From positions 9,243 to 73,242 of the forward strand of contig NZ_JAQLFP010000007.1 in NCBI RefSeq assembly GCF_028207065.1: a stretch of 64,000 nucleotides of DNA. Direction: 5' to 3'. The position numbers and the translations under genes were made by a program. Source of the DNA: Collinsella aerofaciens (lineage in GTDB: Bacteria > Actinomycetota > Coriobacteriia > Coriobacteriales > Coriobacteriaceae). Each line of letters opens with the position of its first letter. Positions within the stretch are counted from its first letter, which is position 1. Shown piece after piece: positions 1 to 10,072 of this stretch. The notes beneath the pieces are model-generated. The model was not told the origin of the DNA, did not search any database, and saw nothing but the letters and a program-made list of their open reading frames with translations.

Positions 1-381
1 GCTCTGGAGGGAACGAGCGAGCTGTGCGCTCAGCGCGCTCGTAAGGTGGGAATCGGTGTTGAGCCACTCGGCAGCTTCCTGCGCGGTGGTCTGGGAATTG
101 GGCATGCCGGCGCTGTGCAGCACGGGCAGCGCGGCGTCGCGCGCGGCGTCGCTTGCCCAGGTGAGGTCGGTGGCGATCTTGGCGTCGCTGTCGCCGTCGA
201 CGACGTTGGCGCTAAAGATCTGGTAGGCGCCGTAGCTGCTCGCCACGGTGCCGCTCACCGTGATGGAACCGGTCGAGGTCGGCGCGGCCTGCGCGGAAGC
301 GGGGAACACAACCGCGCAGGTGCCGATCAGGAGGGCAAGCAGCGCAAACAAGATCGGGAAGGAGCAAACTTTCTTATTCAC
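1..381 (-). CDS. Pilin/isopeptide-forming fimbrial subunit, N-terminal part (cut by window edge)
   Basis: The reverse strand reads from a GTG at 381 through to base 1 without a stop, giving about 127 residues. The protein begins with a positively charged stretch (MNKKVC), a hydrophobic core and an Ala-rich cleavage region (ASAQAAP), a typical Sec signal peptide. After it comes a segment with the look of Gram-positive major pilins: a short beta-rich start, then YQIFSANVVDGD and TWASDAARDA, which resembles the N-terminal domain of sortase-C-assembled backbone subunits. The start overlaps the stop of the upstream adhesin gene by 8 bases, so the two are translationally coupled and probably form one pilus operon, with sortase expected beyond the left edge. 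The class is inferred; the sorting signal lies outside the window. Confidence 0.7.
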   Translation of the reverse strand, partial: MNKKVCSFPILFALLALLIGTCAVVFPASAQAAPTSTGSITVSGTVASSYGAYQIFSANVVDGDSDAKIATDLTWASDAARDAALPVLHSAGMPNSQTTAQEAAEWLNTDSHLTSALSAQLARSLQS

Positions 382-3300
382 GACGCTTACCTCCCTTCGC
401 ATTCGCCTTGCGACGAATGTGCATCCAGGCCGCAGCAGCGCAAAGCACCGCCGCGCCGGCAAGGTACGTCAGAGTGACGCCCGACATACCAGAAAGGGGC
501 AGAGTGGTGGAGTAGGTGTTGGTGAAGGTGGAGGCGGGAATGGCGTTGGGCGCGGCGTCCTTGCCGATGGTGTTACTCACGGTGTTGCCCATGTCGTCCT
601 TCACCTGCGTGACCGTGGTGGAGGTGGTGAGGCCGGAGTACTTGCCAGTGGTCTCATCCATGACGGCCTTCACCGTGACGGCCACCTGGTACTCGGCCTT
701 GGAGTAGCGAAGCTTGTCGATGGCACCGGTGGTAGGCGCGACCTCCTTCACCGTGTAGGTGTAGGTCTTGGCGCCAGTCGGGTTCGAATCGTCGATCTTG
801 GCGAGGTACTTTTTGGAGAACGAGATACCGCCAAAGGATGCCACGATGTCGTTGACCTTGGTGGAGCCCGCTGCGGGAGCGACGGAAATAGTCGTCGGAT
901 CAAGCTTAGGTGCGCTATCCTTATTTGCCCCCGTAGCCTCGATGCTGAACTCGAACGGCACATATTTGTCTTTATCGCCCTTCGGCCAGTCCGTATTGCG
1001 AACAGATTTGGTCACCGGGATCTTCACGGACGTAGTGGTAAGGGCGTCGGAAATGTAGACGTTGTTCCCGTCAATCGTCGGGCTCTTTCCCTCGGTCCAC
1101 GTGACGGAACCGTCCTCGTTGGACACCGTGAACTCATAAACCGTGGTGTTCAAGTTGTAGCCAAACGGAGCCTGGGTCTCAACAAGCGTGTACGTACCCG
1201 GCAGCAGACCCTCGAGCGTGAACTTGCCAGGCGCGGTGTCGGTGTCTGCCCACGTGGTATCGCTCGAAGTCGACTGGTCGCTCTCCCGGTCGATCACGGT
1301 CCAGGACTGGTCGGCCGTACCATCGGCGTCCTTTTTCTTGGTGAGCTTCCACTCAGAACCAGGCAAAGGAGTGTGTTTTGTGTCGTCCTCCGCCACCTTG
1401 GTCCAAGACACCGTACCGGTGATCCTGGCGTTGGGAATGGCACCCGTGGGGTTATTCTCGAACGGAACATTTTTGCCGTTCTCATCCACGTAACCCTGAA
1501 CGTAGTTCGGCTTCTCGCCAGTATTGTTCATAGTGGCATAGTAGATGGTGTCTGACTTCTGGTAGCCAGCCGGCGCCGTCTCCTCTTTGATGTAATACGT
1601 GAAGTAGTTGGTATCGTTGGAATTGCCGATGTTTGCCTTCTGGTTCAGATAGTTGAACTGAAGCTTGCCATCACCCGAAGCGTAATCATTTGCGCCACCG
1701 TCAGTCACCGTCACGATAGCGTCCTTGCCCGCGACAGCATTCTCGACAGAACCATAGATAGCCCACGAGGAACCAGGAAGCGACGTGTTGCCGTTCGCCG
1801 CATCGACCTTGCTCCACGCAACGGCGGAGCCGTCGGGCGTATACGACCCAGACCACGGGAAGTTGTGACGCTCCTGATCCATATCGATGACGGAAGCCGA
1901 GTTACCCTCACCAAATGCTGCGGCAACCTTCGGGCTGTTCATTGAGAAATCGACGCCCACATAAACGCGGCCGTTGGTAGTCACATGGTCGTCGAAACTT
2001 CCGTTGGGAACGAGAATCGATCCGATCATAGCCGCCGCAGGATCGTCGTCAGTCCACTTGGCACCGGTGGCTGTGCCGCCGTATCCCCAGTCCGCGCGGT
2101 TTTCTCCCGCGATGCCGCCTCGAATGGTAAGGCTTTGCGTATCGACAAAGTTCCACATGATGGACTGGGAAGCCGTCGCGTATGCCTCGCCCAGCTCCTT
2201 GCCGGAATATTGAGTTTCGTAACCACGCGAAATCTCGGTACCGTTCCACCAAAAGCGCCAGCCATTGTGAAACTCAATATTCGAAGATCCGGTAACGTTC
2301 ACAACAACCGAGGCGCCCTTGGGAATGCCCTCGAATGCGAAATCAACGCCACGATAATACTCGTTGTTGTATGTATTGCTCAGCTGAGAAGCATCGATGG
2401 TGAACACCTGCTGCATAGAGGTGTTGTCGCCCTTAAACGTGATAAGACGCTCGCTATTCTTGAATTTCTTACCATTGAGCGACGTATCGGCGCAGTCCGA
2501 ATATATGGTCTTATACGACTCATCAAACACCAGGCCATAATTACAATCCGTCTTGTCGTACTTGTTGATTACGTAGTTGTTGTGATTGCTCGCGAAACCA
2601 ACCTCGAGCGTGCCGGTATTTGCAAACGAGTTGAGCTGTTTCGATAGCTTCGAGAGGTACCCATCTTCACCGTTGTAGCTCGAATAATCGTTATTGTTGA
2701 CATTAGTCAAATCAACAGTTTGATTGAACAGGTTGCTTTCCTGAGAGTTCATGCCCTCGTACCAATTACCCTGCGTTGTCACCACGGATTGGCGTTCATT
2801 GTTATCGCGCCAGTATGTGATGGGGCCTGCGATCTGCGCAGTGTAGGCAAAGCCGGAAGGAGTCGCGCCCTCAGAAGATTTCTGCCGTCCGACCCAAGCG
2901 CCTTTCTTCCAAGCGCCAACGGTAGTCGTCTCCGGCGAGTCGCCGCTATAACCAACGCTCATCTTGGTGATCGCACTTTTAATTCCGGCCACCGCAAGCA
3001 CGGTGCTGCCGGCGACAGGACGGAACTGGGAACCAAAACCAACGGTGCCAAAGCGGAAACCAGCACCAATTGATTGATAGGGCCAGCTCTCTTTGACTGG
3101 ATTCATGGCAAGCTTGCCACGGACCAAGGTAAGGCCCTCCGCCTCAGCGGCATATGAGCCGGTGGGGGCGTTCTTCGCATCAAGATTACTAGTGTCGCTC
3201 GGCTTACCACCGATGTACATGTCGCGGCCGACGTAGGTGGCCACGCCGGGATCGGGGGTGGAGACATCGATATTCGTACCGATACCGATAGACGTGGGAA

Positions 3301-3652
3301 CATAAATTCCCTTCTCCACGGTGGCCGTCGCTCTCGCTGAAGCCGCATTCGCACTCTGAGCCTGCTCAGCACTATTTGAAGAGCCAGCCTCGCCGCCATT
3401 GGTCTCGTCGCTATTCTGGTTTTCGGCATCCTCGCTGGTGTTATCTACAGCAGCGGACTCACTTGAGGAACCCCCCCCCATTACAGTTTCCTCGGTAGAA
3501 ACCGTCTGGGTGTCGCTGGCGATGGCCTGCGAGATCGGGGGCATAACGAGCGACAGTACCAGGCTCAAAACGGAGGCTCCGCACAAAACGCCTGCCAGTA
3601 CACGGCGCGTCGCTTTATTACTCTGCTTAGATTTGTCCGAATTCGCTTTCAT
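374..3652 (-). CDS. Large LPXTG-type pilus tip/surface adhesin with SpaA and FctA (Spy0128) domains
   Basis: A 1092-residue cell-wall protein. Residues 1-45 are a long signal peptide (basic start, then LAGVLCGASVLSLVLSLVM). About 46-590 is an adhesin-like region I cannot assign, rich in Asn, Tyr and Gly. About 600-710 and 745-865 look like SpaA/Cna-B prealbumin folds (KEETAPAGYQ and VETQAPFGYN carry the usual E-T-x-A-P-x-G-Y motif). About 870-1040 resembles the streptococcal FctA isopeptide linker (PVTKSV...TYTVKE). The C-terminus has sorting signal LPLSG at 1051-1055, a membrane helix and a basic tail. The ATG at 3652 has GGGGAGGAG just upstream. The middle is visibly poorer in G+C than the neighbouring genes. 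A run of nine G residues sits within the first 65 codons. It most likely acts as tip or ancillary pilin attached by a class C or A sortase. Confidence 0.85.
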   Translation of the reverse strand: MKANSDKSKQSNKATRRVLAGVLCGASVLSLVLSLVMPPISQAIASDTQTVSTEETVMGGGSSSESAAVDNTSEDAENQNSDETNGGEAGSSNSAEQAQSANAASARATATVEKGIYVPTSIGIGTNIDVSTPDPGVATYVGRDMYIGGKPSDTSNLDAKNAPTGSYAAEAEGLTLVRGKLAMNPVKESWPYQSIGAGFRFGTVGFGSQFRPVAGSTVLAVAGIKSAITKMSVGYSGDSPETTTVGAWKKGAWVGRQKSSEGATPSGFAYTAQIAGPITYWRDNNERQSVVTTQGNWYEGMNSQESNLFNQTVDLTNVNNNDYSSYNGEDGYLSKLSKQLNSFANTGTLEVGFASNHNNYVINKYDKTDCNYGLVFDESYKTIYSDCADTSLNGKKFKNSERLITFKGDNTSMQQVFTIDASQLSNTYNNEYYRGVDFAFEGIPKGASVVVNVTGSSNIEFHNGWRFWWNGTEISRGYETQYSGKELGEAYATASQSIMWNFVDTQSLTIRGGIAGENRADWGYGGTATGAKWTDDDPAAAMIGSILVPNGSFDDHVTTNGRVYVGVDFSMNSPKVAAAFGEGNSASVIDMDQERHNFPWSGSYTPDGSAVAWSKVDAANGNTSLPGSSWAIYGSVENAVAGKDAIVTVTDGGANDYASGDGKLQFNYLNQKANIGNSNDTNYFTYYIKEETAPAGYQKSDTIYYATMNNTGEKPNYVQGYVDENGKNVPFENNPTGAIPNARITGTVSWTKVAEDDTKHTPLPGSEWKLTKKKDADGTADQSWTVIDRESDQSTSSDTTWADTDTAPGKFTLEGLLPGTYTLVETQAPFGYNLNTTVYEFTVSNEDGSVTWTEGKSPTIDGNNVYISDALTTTSVKIPVTKSVRNTDWPKGDKDKYVPFEFSIEATGANKDSAPKLDPTTISVAPAAGSTKVNDIVASFGGISFSKKYLAKIDDSNPTGAKTYTYTVKEVAPTTGAIDKLRYSKAEYQVAVTVKAVMDETTGKYSGLTTSTTVTQVKDDMGNTVSNTIGKDAAPNAIPASTFTNTYSTTLPLSGMSGVTLTYLAGAAVLCAAAAWMHIRRKANAKGGKRRE
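3471..3479. repeat. Nine-base homopolymer (poly-G on the coding strand) inside the adhesin gene
   Basis: Nine consecutive C on the plus strand, read as G on the coding strand, encode Met-Gly-Gly-Gly at about residues 58-61 of the adhesin, just after the signal peptide. Loss or gain of one G would shift the frame early. Tracts of this length are known to slip in phase-variable surface genes of other bacteria; slippage here is an inference. Confidence 0.8.
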
Positions 3653-3741
3653 CGATGTCTCCTCCCCAAGAGACCGCGATCTTGCTCTTTCACCATCAAA
3701 CGTATCTGCGCAATCTGTAATTGCGCTCGTTTAGTAATGCA

Positions 3742-3771
3742 ATTATAACGATTGTTTAAACATCTGAGCAA
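3742..3771 (-). promoter_or_regulatory. Candidate sigma-A promoter of the pilus operon
   Basis: On the minus strand an exact TATAAT lies at 3747-3742. TTGCTC at 3771-3766 is an acceptable -35 at 18-nt spacing. This is about 90 bases upstream of the adhesin ATG. The whole 3653-4110 gap is strongly A+T rich compared with the rest of the window and holds no gene. Apart from this promoter and the 21-bp repeats farther upstream I see nothing else in it. Confidence 0.5.
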
Positions 3772-3936
3772 ATAAAACCGATAGTTTTGTAGTGAGTTCT
3801 CAATTCTCTTGACAATTGCTCGGATTTGCCTTCGTTTATTCGCTATCTATTTTTTGTTTCTGCTGGTAATTTAGTTGCGTATTATTTTTTAATGGCATTA
3901 GATTTATTTGCACAACATTTTGCTCAAGAGCAAACA

Positions 3937-3999
3937 TCCTGTGAACGGTCGAAAATCGACCGTGAGCGGTAGGTCATTAACCGTGATGAATATCCTGCC
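3937..3999. promoter_or_regulatory. Three tandem 21-bp direct repeats upstream of the pilus operon
   Basis: Three units start at 3937, 3958 and 3979 with cores TCCTGTGA, GACCGTGA and AACCGTGA, spaced exactly 21 bp, two helical turns. An additional palindrome CGGTCGA-AAA-TCGACCG (3946-3962) straddles units one and two. A roughly 9-bp core repeated with about 12 bp between is the arrangement used by LytTR response regulators such as AgrA and VirR. The assignment to that family is inference. The site lies about 285 bp upstream of the adhesin start. Confidence 0.45.
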
Positions 4000-4111
4000 A
4001 AATTGATGAGAATATCTTAAACCCATCGGTGGTTAGAAGTATGATGTTCAGACAACAATATTTGAATTTTCCCACAGATTTTAGGTATCAATTCGCCCAA
4101 ATCGCCTGAGG

Positions 4112-4145
4112 CCACCGCAAAAGAGCCTGCCCCCTTCTGCGGTGG
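4112..4145 (-). terminator. Family-1 hairpin (degenerate copy) after the HAD gene
   Basis: CCACCGCA and TGCGGTGG arms flank the loop AAAGAGCCTGCCCCCTTC. It is the most diverged of six copies in the window and lies 14 bases after the minus-strand HAD phosphatase stop. No A-run follows on the plus side, so it should be a weaker terminator than the others. Confidence 0.5.
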
Positions 4146-4158
4146 TTCTCCCCCAGCG

Positions 4159-4980
4159 CTACAGCAGATGTTCCTCGATAAAGATCGCGATGCCGTCTTT
4201 GTCGTTGCTGGCGGTTACAAAATCGGCGGCGGCGCGGGTGGCGGCGCTGCCGTTTGCCATGGCCACGCCCACGCCGGCGTCAGCCACCATGCAGGTGTCG
4301 TTATCGGCATCGCCAAACACGCAGATGTCCTGGAGCTCCATGCCGTTGAGCTCCGCCACGCGCACAAGGCCGCGCGTCTTGGACACGCGCGGATCCATGA
4401 ACTCGTAGAGCCGCTGCGTGGTTTGCAGAGCCGCCGCCTTAACAGTGTTATCGGCAAACGTCGACGCCCGCTCAATCACCCGCGGCATTACCTCGGGCGC
4501 CATGGTAAACATCACCTTGGGCTGCGGCTCGCGCAAAAACTCGGCAAAATCGACCACCTGGTAGGGCACGCCATCGACGCGCGACAGGTGCTCGACGCAC
4601 GCGTTGCTCTCGGGCACGTAGAACACGCCGTCTCGGGGGCAGACGGGCGTTGCCGGAAGGTCCGCCATGTGCTTGCAGATGCGCGCGATGGTCTCGCCCG
4701 GCAGCGGATAGCTCAGCTCGTTGATGTCGTGTGCGCGGTCGATGACCTCGGCGCCACCGCAGCCCACGAGCACATCCACCAGGCCTTCGATGCCCCAGAG
4801 CTCGTACATGGCCTCGGTCGCGTGGGCGTCGCGCCCGGTGCACAGGCCAAAGAGCACGCCGCGCTCGCGCAGGGCGCGGATCGCCGCCACGGTGCGCGGG
4901 GACACCGTGTGCCGGCTCGTGAGCAGCGTGCCGTCGATATCGCAGAACACGGCTTTGATGTGGCTGAAGGTGGTGTCCAT
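4159..4980 (-). CDS. Cof-type HAD hydrolase (sugar or nucleotide phosphatase)
   Basis: A 273-residue member of the Cof/HAD-IIB family. Motif I is DIDGTLL at residues 14-20, with both catalytic aspartates. Motif II lies in LCTGRD (an S/T-rich variant), and the C-terminal motif IV is FGDADND, followed by the usual GVGVAMANG. A cap domain sits between. Such enzymes dephosphorylate sugar phosphates, PLP or FMN-type compounds; the substrate cannot be told. I chose ATG 4980, directly ahead of the DIDGT domain. The longer upstream reading runs through repeat DNA and adds no conserved sequence. It is probably monocistronic, with hairpin repeats on both sides. Confidence 0.88.
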   Translation of the reverse strand: MDTTFSHIKAVFCDIDGTLLTSRHTVSPRTVAAIRALRERGVLFGLCTGRDAHATEAMYELWGIEGLVDVLVGCGGAEVIDRAHDINELSYPLPGETIARICKHMADLPATPVCPRDGVFYVPESNACVEHLSRVDGVPYQVVDFAEFLREPQPKVMFTMAPEVMPRVIERASTFADNTVKAAALQTTQRLYEFMDPRVSKTRGLVRVAELNGMELQDICVFGDADNDTCMVADAGVGVAMANGSAATRAAADFVTASNDKDGIAIFIEEHLL

Positions 4981-5074
4981 GGGGGCCTTTCTGGGATGTG
5001 CGGCGGTGTGGGGTGTATTCGTGAACGGCGTACATGGTATACCAAGGCACAGGCGCGGCCCGTCAAAGCAAAAA

Positions 5075-5107
5075 CCACCACAAAGGTGCCTGGCCCCTTT
5101 GCGGTGG
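5075..5107 (-). terminator. Family-1 palindromic repeat, terminator-like
   Basis: Arms CCACCACAAAGG and CCTTTGCGGTGG enclose TGCCTGGCC. On the minus strand the hairpin is followed by a T-run, so it can end transcription from the MFS gene. Arm and loop are nearly identical to the copies at 6647, 11114, 11832 and 26632, which points to copying of one element rather than independent terminators. Confidence 0.7.
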
Positions 5108-5125
5108 AAGTGACGTTTGCGGGCC

Positions 5126-5190
5126 AAACCATCACAACATTCGATGTTTTTCGGCAAAATCGCGATTTTCATCGAATGTTGTGATGGTTT
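5126..5190. repeat. Family-2 palindromic repeat (21-bp perfect arms)
   Basis: Arms at 5126-5146 and 5170-5190 are perfect inverted repeats (AAACCATCACAACATTCGAT and its complement), separated by an A+T-rich spacer. It begins one base after the MFS stop codon. Copies with the same arm sequence occur at 14385-14445 and 15625-15689. Minus-strand RNA would fold into a long hairpin ending in T residues. Confidence 0.8.
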
Positions 5191-5191
5191 C

Positions 5192-6472
5192 TTACCGCTT
5201 TGCGGCACGATCCAGATGCCGGCGTCCAAACAGCAGCAACGCCGCGGGAACCGCCGTCACGACCATGCCCGCCCCTACGAGCGTCTGCTGCACGCCAAAT
5301 GTCGCCGCCAGCCACGGGGCAATCGCCAGCGGCGCCACGCCGGCAAACATATTGCCAAAGCCCATGACCGAGTTCACGCGACCGAGCTGCTCGAGCGGAG
5401 CCGTCGTTTGCACAATGGTGTTGTGGAGCGGGTTGACGACACCCCAAGCTATGCCCAGGGCGATCTGGCCGACGAGGGCCACGCCCACGTACGGTGTCCC
5501 CACATAGAGCAGGCTTCCCAGGCCCACGGACATGAGCGCCACGAGCAGCGTTTTTAGGTTTACCAAGTGCGGCGGCATCCGGAGCGCGACCATGGCGCCC
5601 AGCACCGCGCCGACACCGCAGGCCGACGAGAGCCAGCCCATCCACTCAACGCCAACATGCAGAACATCGCGATAGAAAAACGACTCGAGCGGATCGAAGG
5701 CTCCGTAGCCAAAGTTCGAAAGAAAAATGATGCAAAACAGCAGGGTGAGGACGCTGTTGGTAAAGACCGTCTTGATGCTGGCTGCGAAGGTGGCGCGGGC
5801 GGACGTGCTGGGGTTGGAGCTTTGTCCCGCACGTTCCCCTTCCTCTGCCGAATCGGCATCCGCATCCCCGGCGACATGGCTGGTCTGCGGCCTAAAGCCC
5901 CAACCGACGACGAACGCCAGCACAGTAAAGAGCATCATGAGCACGAACACCGCGCGCGACGACGCAGCCGCCGCGACAAAGCCGCCCAGCGTGGGGCCAA
6001 CGATGATACTCACATTTGAGAACATGGCGATGGCGGAGTTGATGTCTTTGAGCTCGACGGGATCATCGGTGAGGTAGGCCGGATAGGATGTAGCAATGGG
6101 CTGGGCGAATCCCATCGTAAAGCCTAGAAACACCGCGCCGAGCAGGACGACGCCGGTCGCGCTACCAAAGGCGATGATTGCCGTGCCAGTTGCGAGCGCG
6201 CCGATGATGCTCAGCAAGAAATGGCGGCGCGGACCCCATGCGTCAAGCGCAGCGCCACCCGCAAAGGATCCCAGGATCACAAAGACGTTCATAAACAGGA
6301 CCGCCAGCGATGTCGCGACGACCGAGGCATCGTCCGCATAGGTAAGCGTTCCGATGACGCCGATAAAATAACTGGTCTGAAACCCGGTGTAAATGAGAAA
6401 GCGCATAGCCACCAGGCGTTTAGCCTGCGCGGACAGCGAAGGTTGAGGTTTTGAGAGAAGAGATGCGAGCAT
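5192..6472 (-). CDS. Major facilitator superfamily transporter
   Basis: A 426-residue integral membrane protein with about 12 hydrophobic segments and a central hydrophilic loop (about 205-240, acidic and Ser-rich). The first half carries GFTMGFAQPIATSYPAYL, typical of the motif region between helices 4 and 5. The fold suggests the enterobactin-exporter/DHA-like MFS group, an exporter of small molecules or drugs, but no substrate can be assigned. Start 6472 is chosen because AAGGAG lies 6 bases upstream on the minus strand; an ATG 18 bases earlier has no such site. The gene stands alone between two repeat-bearing intergenic regions. Confidence 0.82.
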   Translation of the reverse strand: MLASLLSKPQPSLSAQAKRLVAMRFLIYTGFQTSYFIGVIGTLTYADDASVVATSLAVLFMNVFVILGSFAGGAALDAWGPRRHFLLSIIGALATGTAIIAFGSATGVVLLGAVFLGFTMGFAQPIATSYPAYLTDDPVELKDINSAIAMFSNVSIIVGPTLGGFVAAAASSRAVFVLMMLFTVLAFVVGWGFRPQTSHVAGDADADSAEEGERAGQSSNPSTSARATFAASIKTVFTNSVLTLLFCIIFLSNFGYGAFDPLESFFYRDVLHVGVEWMGWLSSACGVGAVLGAMVALRMPPHLVNLKTLLVALMSVGLGSLLYVGTPYVGVALVGQIALGIAWGVVNPLHNTIVQTTAPLEQLGRVNSVMGFGNMFAGVAPLAIAPWLAATFGVQQTLVGAGMVVTAVPAALLLFGRRHLDRAAKR

Positions 6473-6646
6473 GGAGACTCCTTGTTTCATACGAATACGG
6501 GCGGTGGGCATTCGCCACCGTCTATCGAATCAATCTATCCGCATGAAACATTAAGGACACATCAGGACCCTTCTCTCCGTTTTTCGCCCGTCATGAACTA
6601 CTTGGTAGATTGTAAGGCATGTCACACACATCTACCAAAGCAAAAA

Positions 6647-6679
6647 CCACCACAAAGGTGCTTGGCCCCTTTGTGGTGG
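6647..6679 (-). terminator. Family-1 palindromic repeat after the phospho-beta-glucosidase gene
   Basis: Perfect arms CCACCACAAAGG and CCTTTGTGGTGG enclose TGCTTGGCC. A five-base T-run follows on the minus strand. It lies about 30 bases beyond the stop of the glycosidase gene and should end that transcript. Confidence 0.75.
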
Positions 6680-6708
6680 TTGCGACGTTTACGCTGGTTG
6701 AGACTTGG

Positions 6709-8514
<1,806 letters not shown>

Positions 8515-9954
8515 CTACTTGGCAGCCTCGGGCTTGTAGGTGACGAACTCGATCGCAAAGCCCACGGCGGCACCCACGAGCGAGGCAACGATAGCCCAGA
8601 TCATGTGGTTGATGCCGTTAACACCGGAGGGATCGATGAAGGACAGCCAGTTGAAGACGCCCAGACCACCGGACATGTACACCACGGCGCCGGAGATACC
8701 GATGATGAGGCCGCCCACGGCAGAACCGATGCTGGCGTTGATGAAGGCCTTCTTATCGGGCAGGGCGACACCGTAGATAGCGGGCTCGGTGACACCAAAG
8801 AAGAAGGCGGAGATCATGGCAGGCAGGGCGATGCCGCGGAACTTCTCGTCCTTGTTCTTGAGGTACATGGCAAAGAGCACGGCGCCCAGCGAGAAGGAGT
8901 GGGCGATAACGGAGCCCAGGATGTAGTCGTGGCCCAGAGTGGACAGGTTGACCAGCGCGATGGGCACGAGCGACCAGTGGAAGCCAAAGATGACCAGGCA
9001 CATCCAGAAGGCACCGACGAGGGTGCAGCCCAAGAGGGAGCCGATCATGGGCAGGCCAAACAGCAGTGCGAAGAACTCACCGAGCAGGTTGGTGATGAGC
9101 GTGGCGATAGGGCCAATGACCAGGTAGCCAAGGGTAACGGTGACGCTGACGACGATCAGCGGGGTGAAGAACATCTTCATAGAAGCGGGCATCCACTTCT
9201 TAACCCAGTGCTCGAGGGTGGAGCCAAACCAAACCATGAGCAGGATGGGGATAACGGAGCTGGTGTAACCCGAGGCAGGCATGATGAGCGGCAGGCCCAG
9301 GAACGTGGTGTACCAAGAGAAGGTACCGGCAAAGCCGAGCTCGACGGAGCCGACGACCTCACCCGAGGTCAGGGCAACCATGGTGGGGTACACAAGCGCA
9401 AAGGCAATGGCCATGCCGTTGAACTCGCTCATCTTGAACTTCTTGGCCGCGGTAAAGCCAAGCACCACGGGCAGGAAGTAGAACATGCCGTCAGCGACGG
9501 TGTAGAGCAGCGTGTAGGCGCCGTCGTTGGCAAAGCTCGGGACCAGGAAGGTAGCGAGCGCCAGCAGGCCCTTCATGATACCGGCAGCGGCGAAGGTGCC
9601 GAGCATGGGGGCGAAGATGCCCGAGATGAGGTCGATGATCACATCGGTAGCGCTCTTGGGAGCGGCCTCGTCGTCATCGGCGTCGACGGCGCCGCCGTCG
9701 CTAAAACCGCCGGCCTTGAGGACGGCATCGTAGACGTCCTCGACGATGTTGCCCACAACAACCTGGTACTGGCCGTTGGCGCGCATGACCTTGATGACGT
9801 TGGGCAGCTGAGAGATTGCCTCGTCATTGGCCTTCGACTCGTCCTTGAGCTTAAAACGAACACGGGTAATGCAGTGTGCGACGCATTTGACGTTGGACTT
9901 GCCGCCAACCAGCTCTACGATCTGGGCAGCAAGATCGTCGTATTTACCTGCCAT
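8515..9954 (-). CDS. PTS beta-glucoside transporter subunit IIBC
   Basis: A 479-residue membrane permease. The N-terminal IIB domain (about 1-85) has the phosphorylatable cysteine in VAHCITRVRF. An acidic linker (DADDDEA) follows, then a IIC domain with about ten membrane segments and the substrate loop ending GVTEPAIYGV, a hallmark of the glucose/beta-glucoside superfamily. There is no IIA domain; the protein ends TYKPEAAK. A free IIA elsewhere must donate phosphate. ATG 9954 is chosen because the alternative upstream start is a TTG. It lies downstream of licT and upstream of the phospho-beta-glucosidase, so the three form a functional beta-glucoside module. Confidence 0.92.
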   Translation of the reverse strand: MAGKYDDLAAQIVELVGGKSNVKCVAHCITRVRFKLKDESKANDEAISQLPNVIKVMRANGQYQVVVGNIVEDVYDAVLKAGGFSDGGAVDADDDEAAPKSATDVIIDLISGIFAPMLGTFAAAGIMKGLLALATFLVPSFANDGAYTLLYTVADGMFYFLPVVLGFTAAKKFKMSEFNGMAIAFALVYPTMVALTSGEVVGSVELGFAGTFSWYTTFLGLPLIMPASGYTSSVIPILLMVWFGSTLEHWVKKWMPASMKMFFTPLIVVSVTVTLGYLVIGPIATLITNLLGEFFALLFGLPMIGSLLGCTLVGAFWMCLVIFGFHWSLVPIALVNLSTLGHDYILGSVIAHSFSLGAVLFAMYLKNKDEKFRGIALPAMISAFFFGVTEPAIYGVALPDKKAFINASIGSAVGGLIIGISGAVVYMSGGLGVFNWLSFIDPSGVNGINHMIWAIVASLVGAAVGFAIEFVTYKPEAAK

Positions 9955-10004
9955 GATCTGTCCTCTCTTTTCCAAATTTCGACAAAAATATCCCCTACCG
10001 CGAG

Positions 10005-10034
10005 CCGGTACCTTGCCCGCAGTTAGAAACCAAA
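10005..10034 (-). promoter_or_regulatory. Weak RAT-like antiterminator site before the PTS gene
   Basis: Minus-strand GGTTTCTAACTGC followed by GGGCAAGG and ACC resembles the LicT ribonucleic antiterminator consensus, with a shorter apical loop. It is followed by a short TACCG/CGGTA stem and an ATATTTTTG run. A separate stable hairpin (GCCGCCAG/CTGGCGGC, 10050-10066) lies just after the licT stop. The likeness is partial, and the support comes mainly from context. Confidence 0.3.
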
Positions 10035-10072
10035 AAGAATTGTTGCGATTGCCGCCAGGCTGGCGGCTTTAC

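Noticed and set aside
778..790. GGTTCGAATC as a tRNA T-arm
   Set aside because: It is inside the adhesin coding sequence and no cloverleaf can be built around it. No tRNA or rRNA gene was seen in the window.
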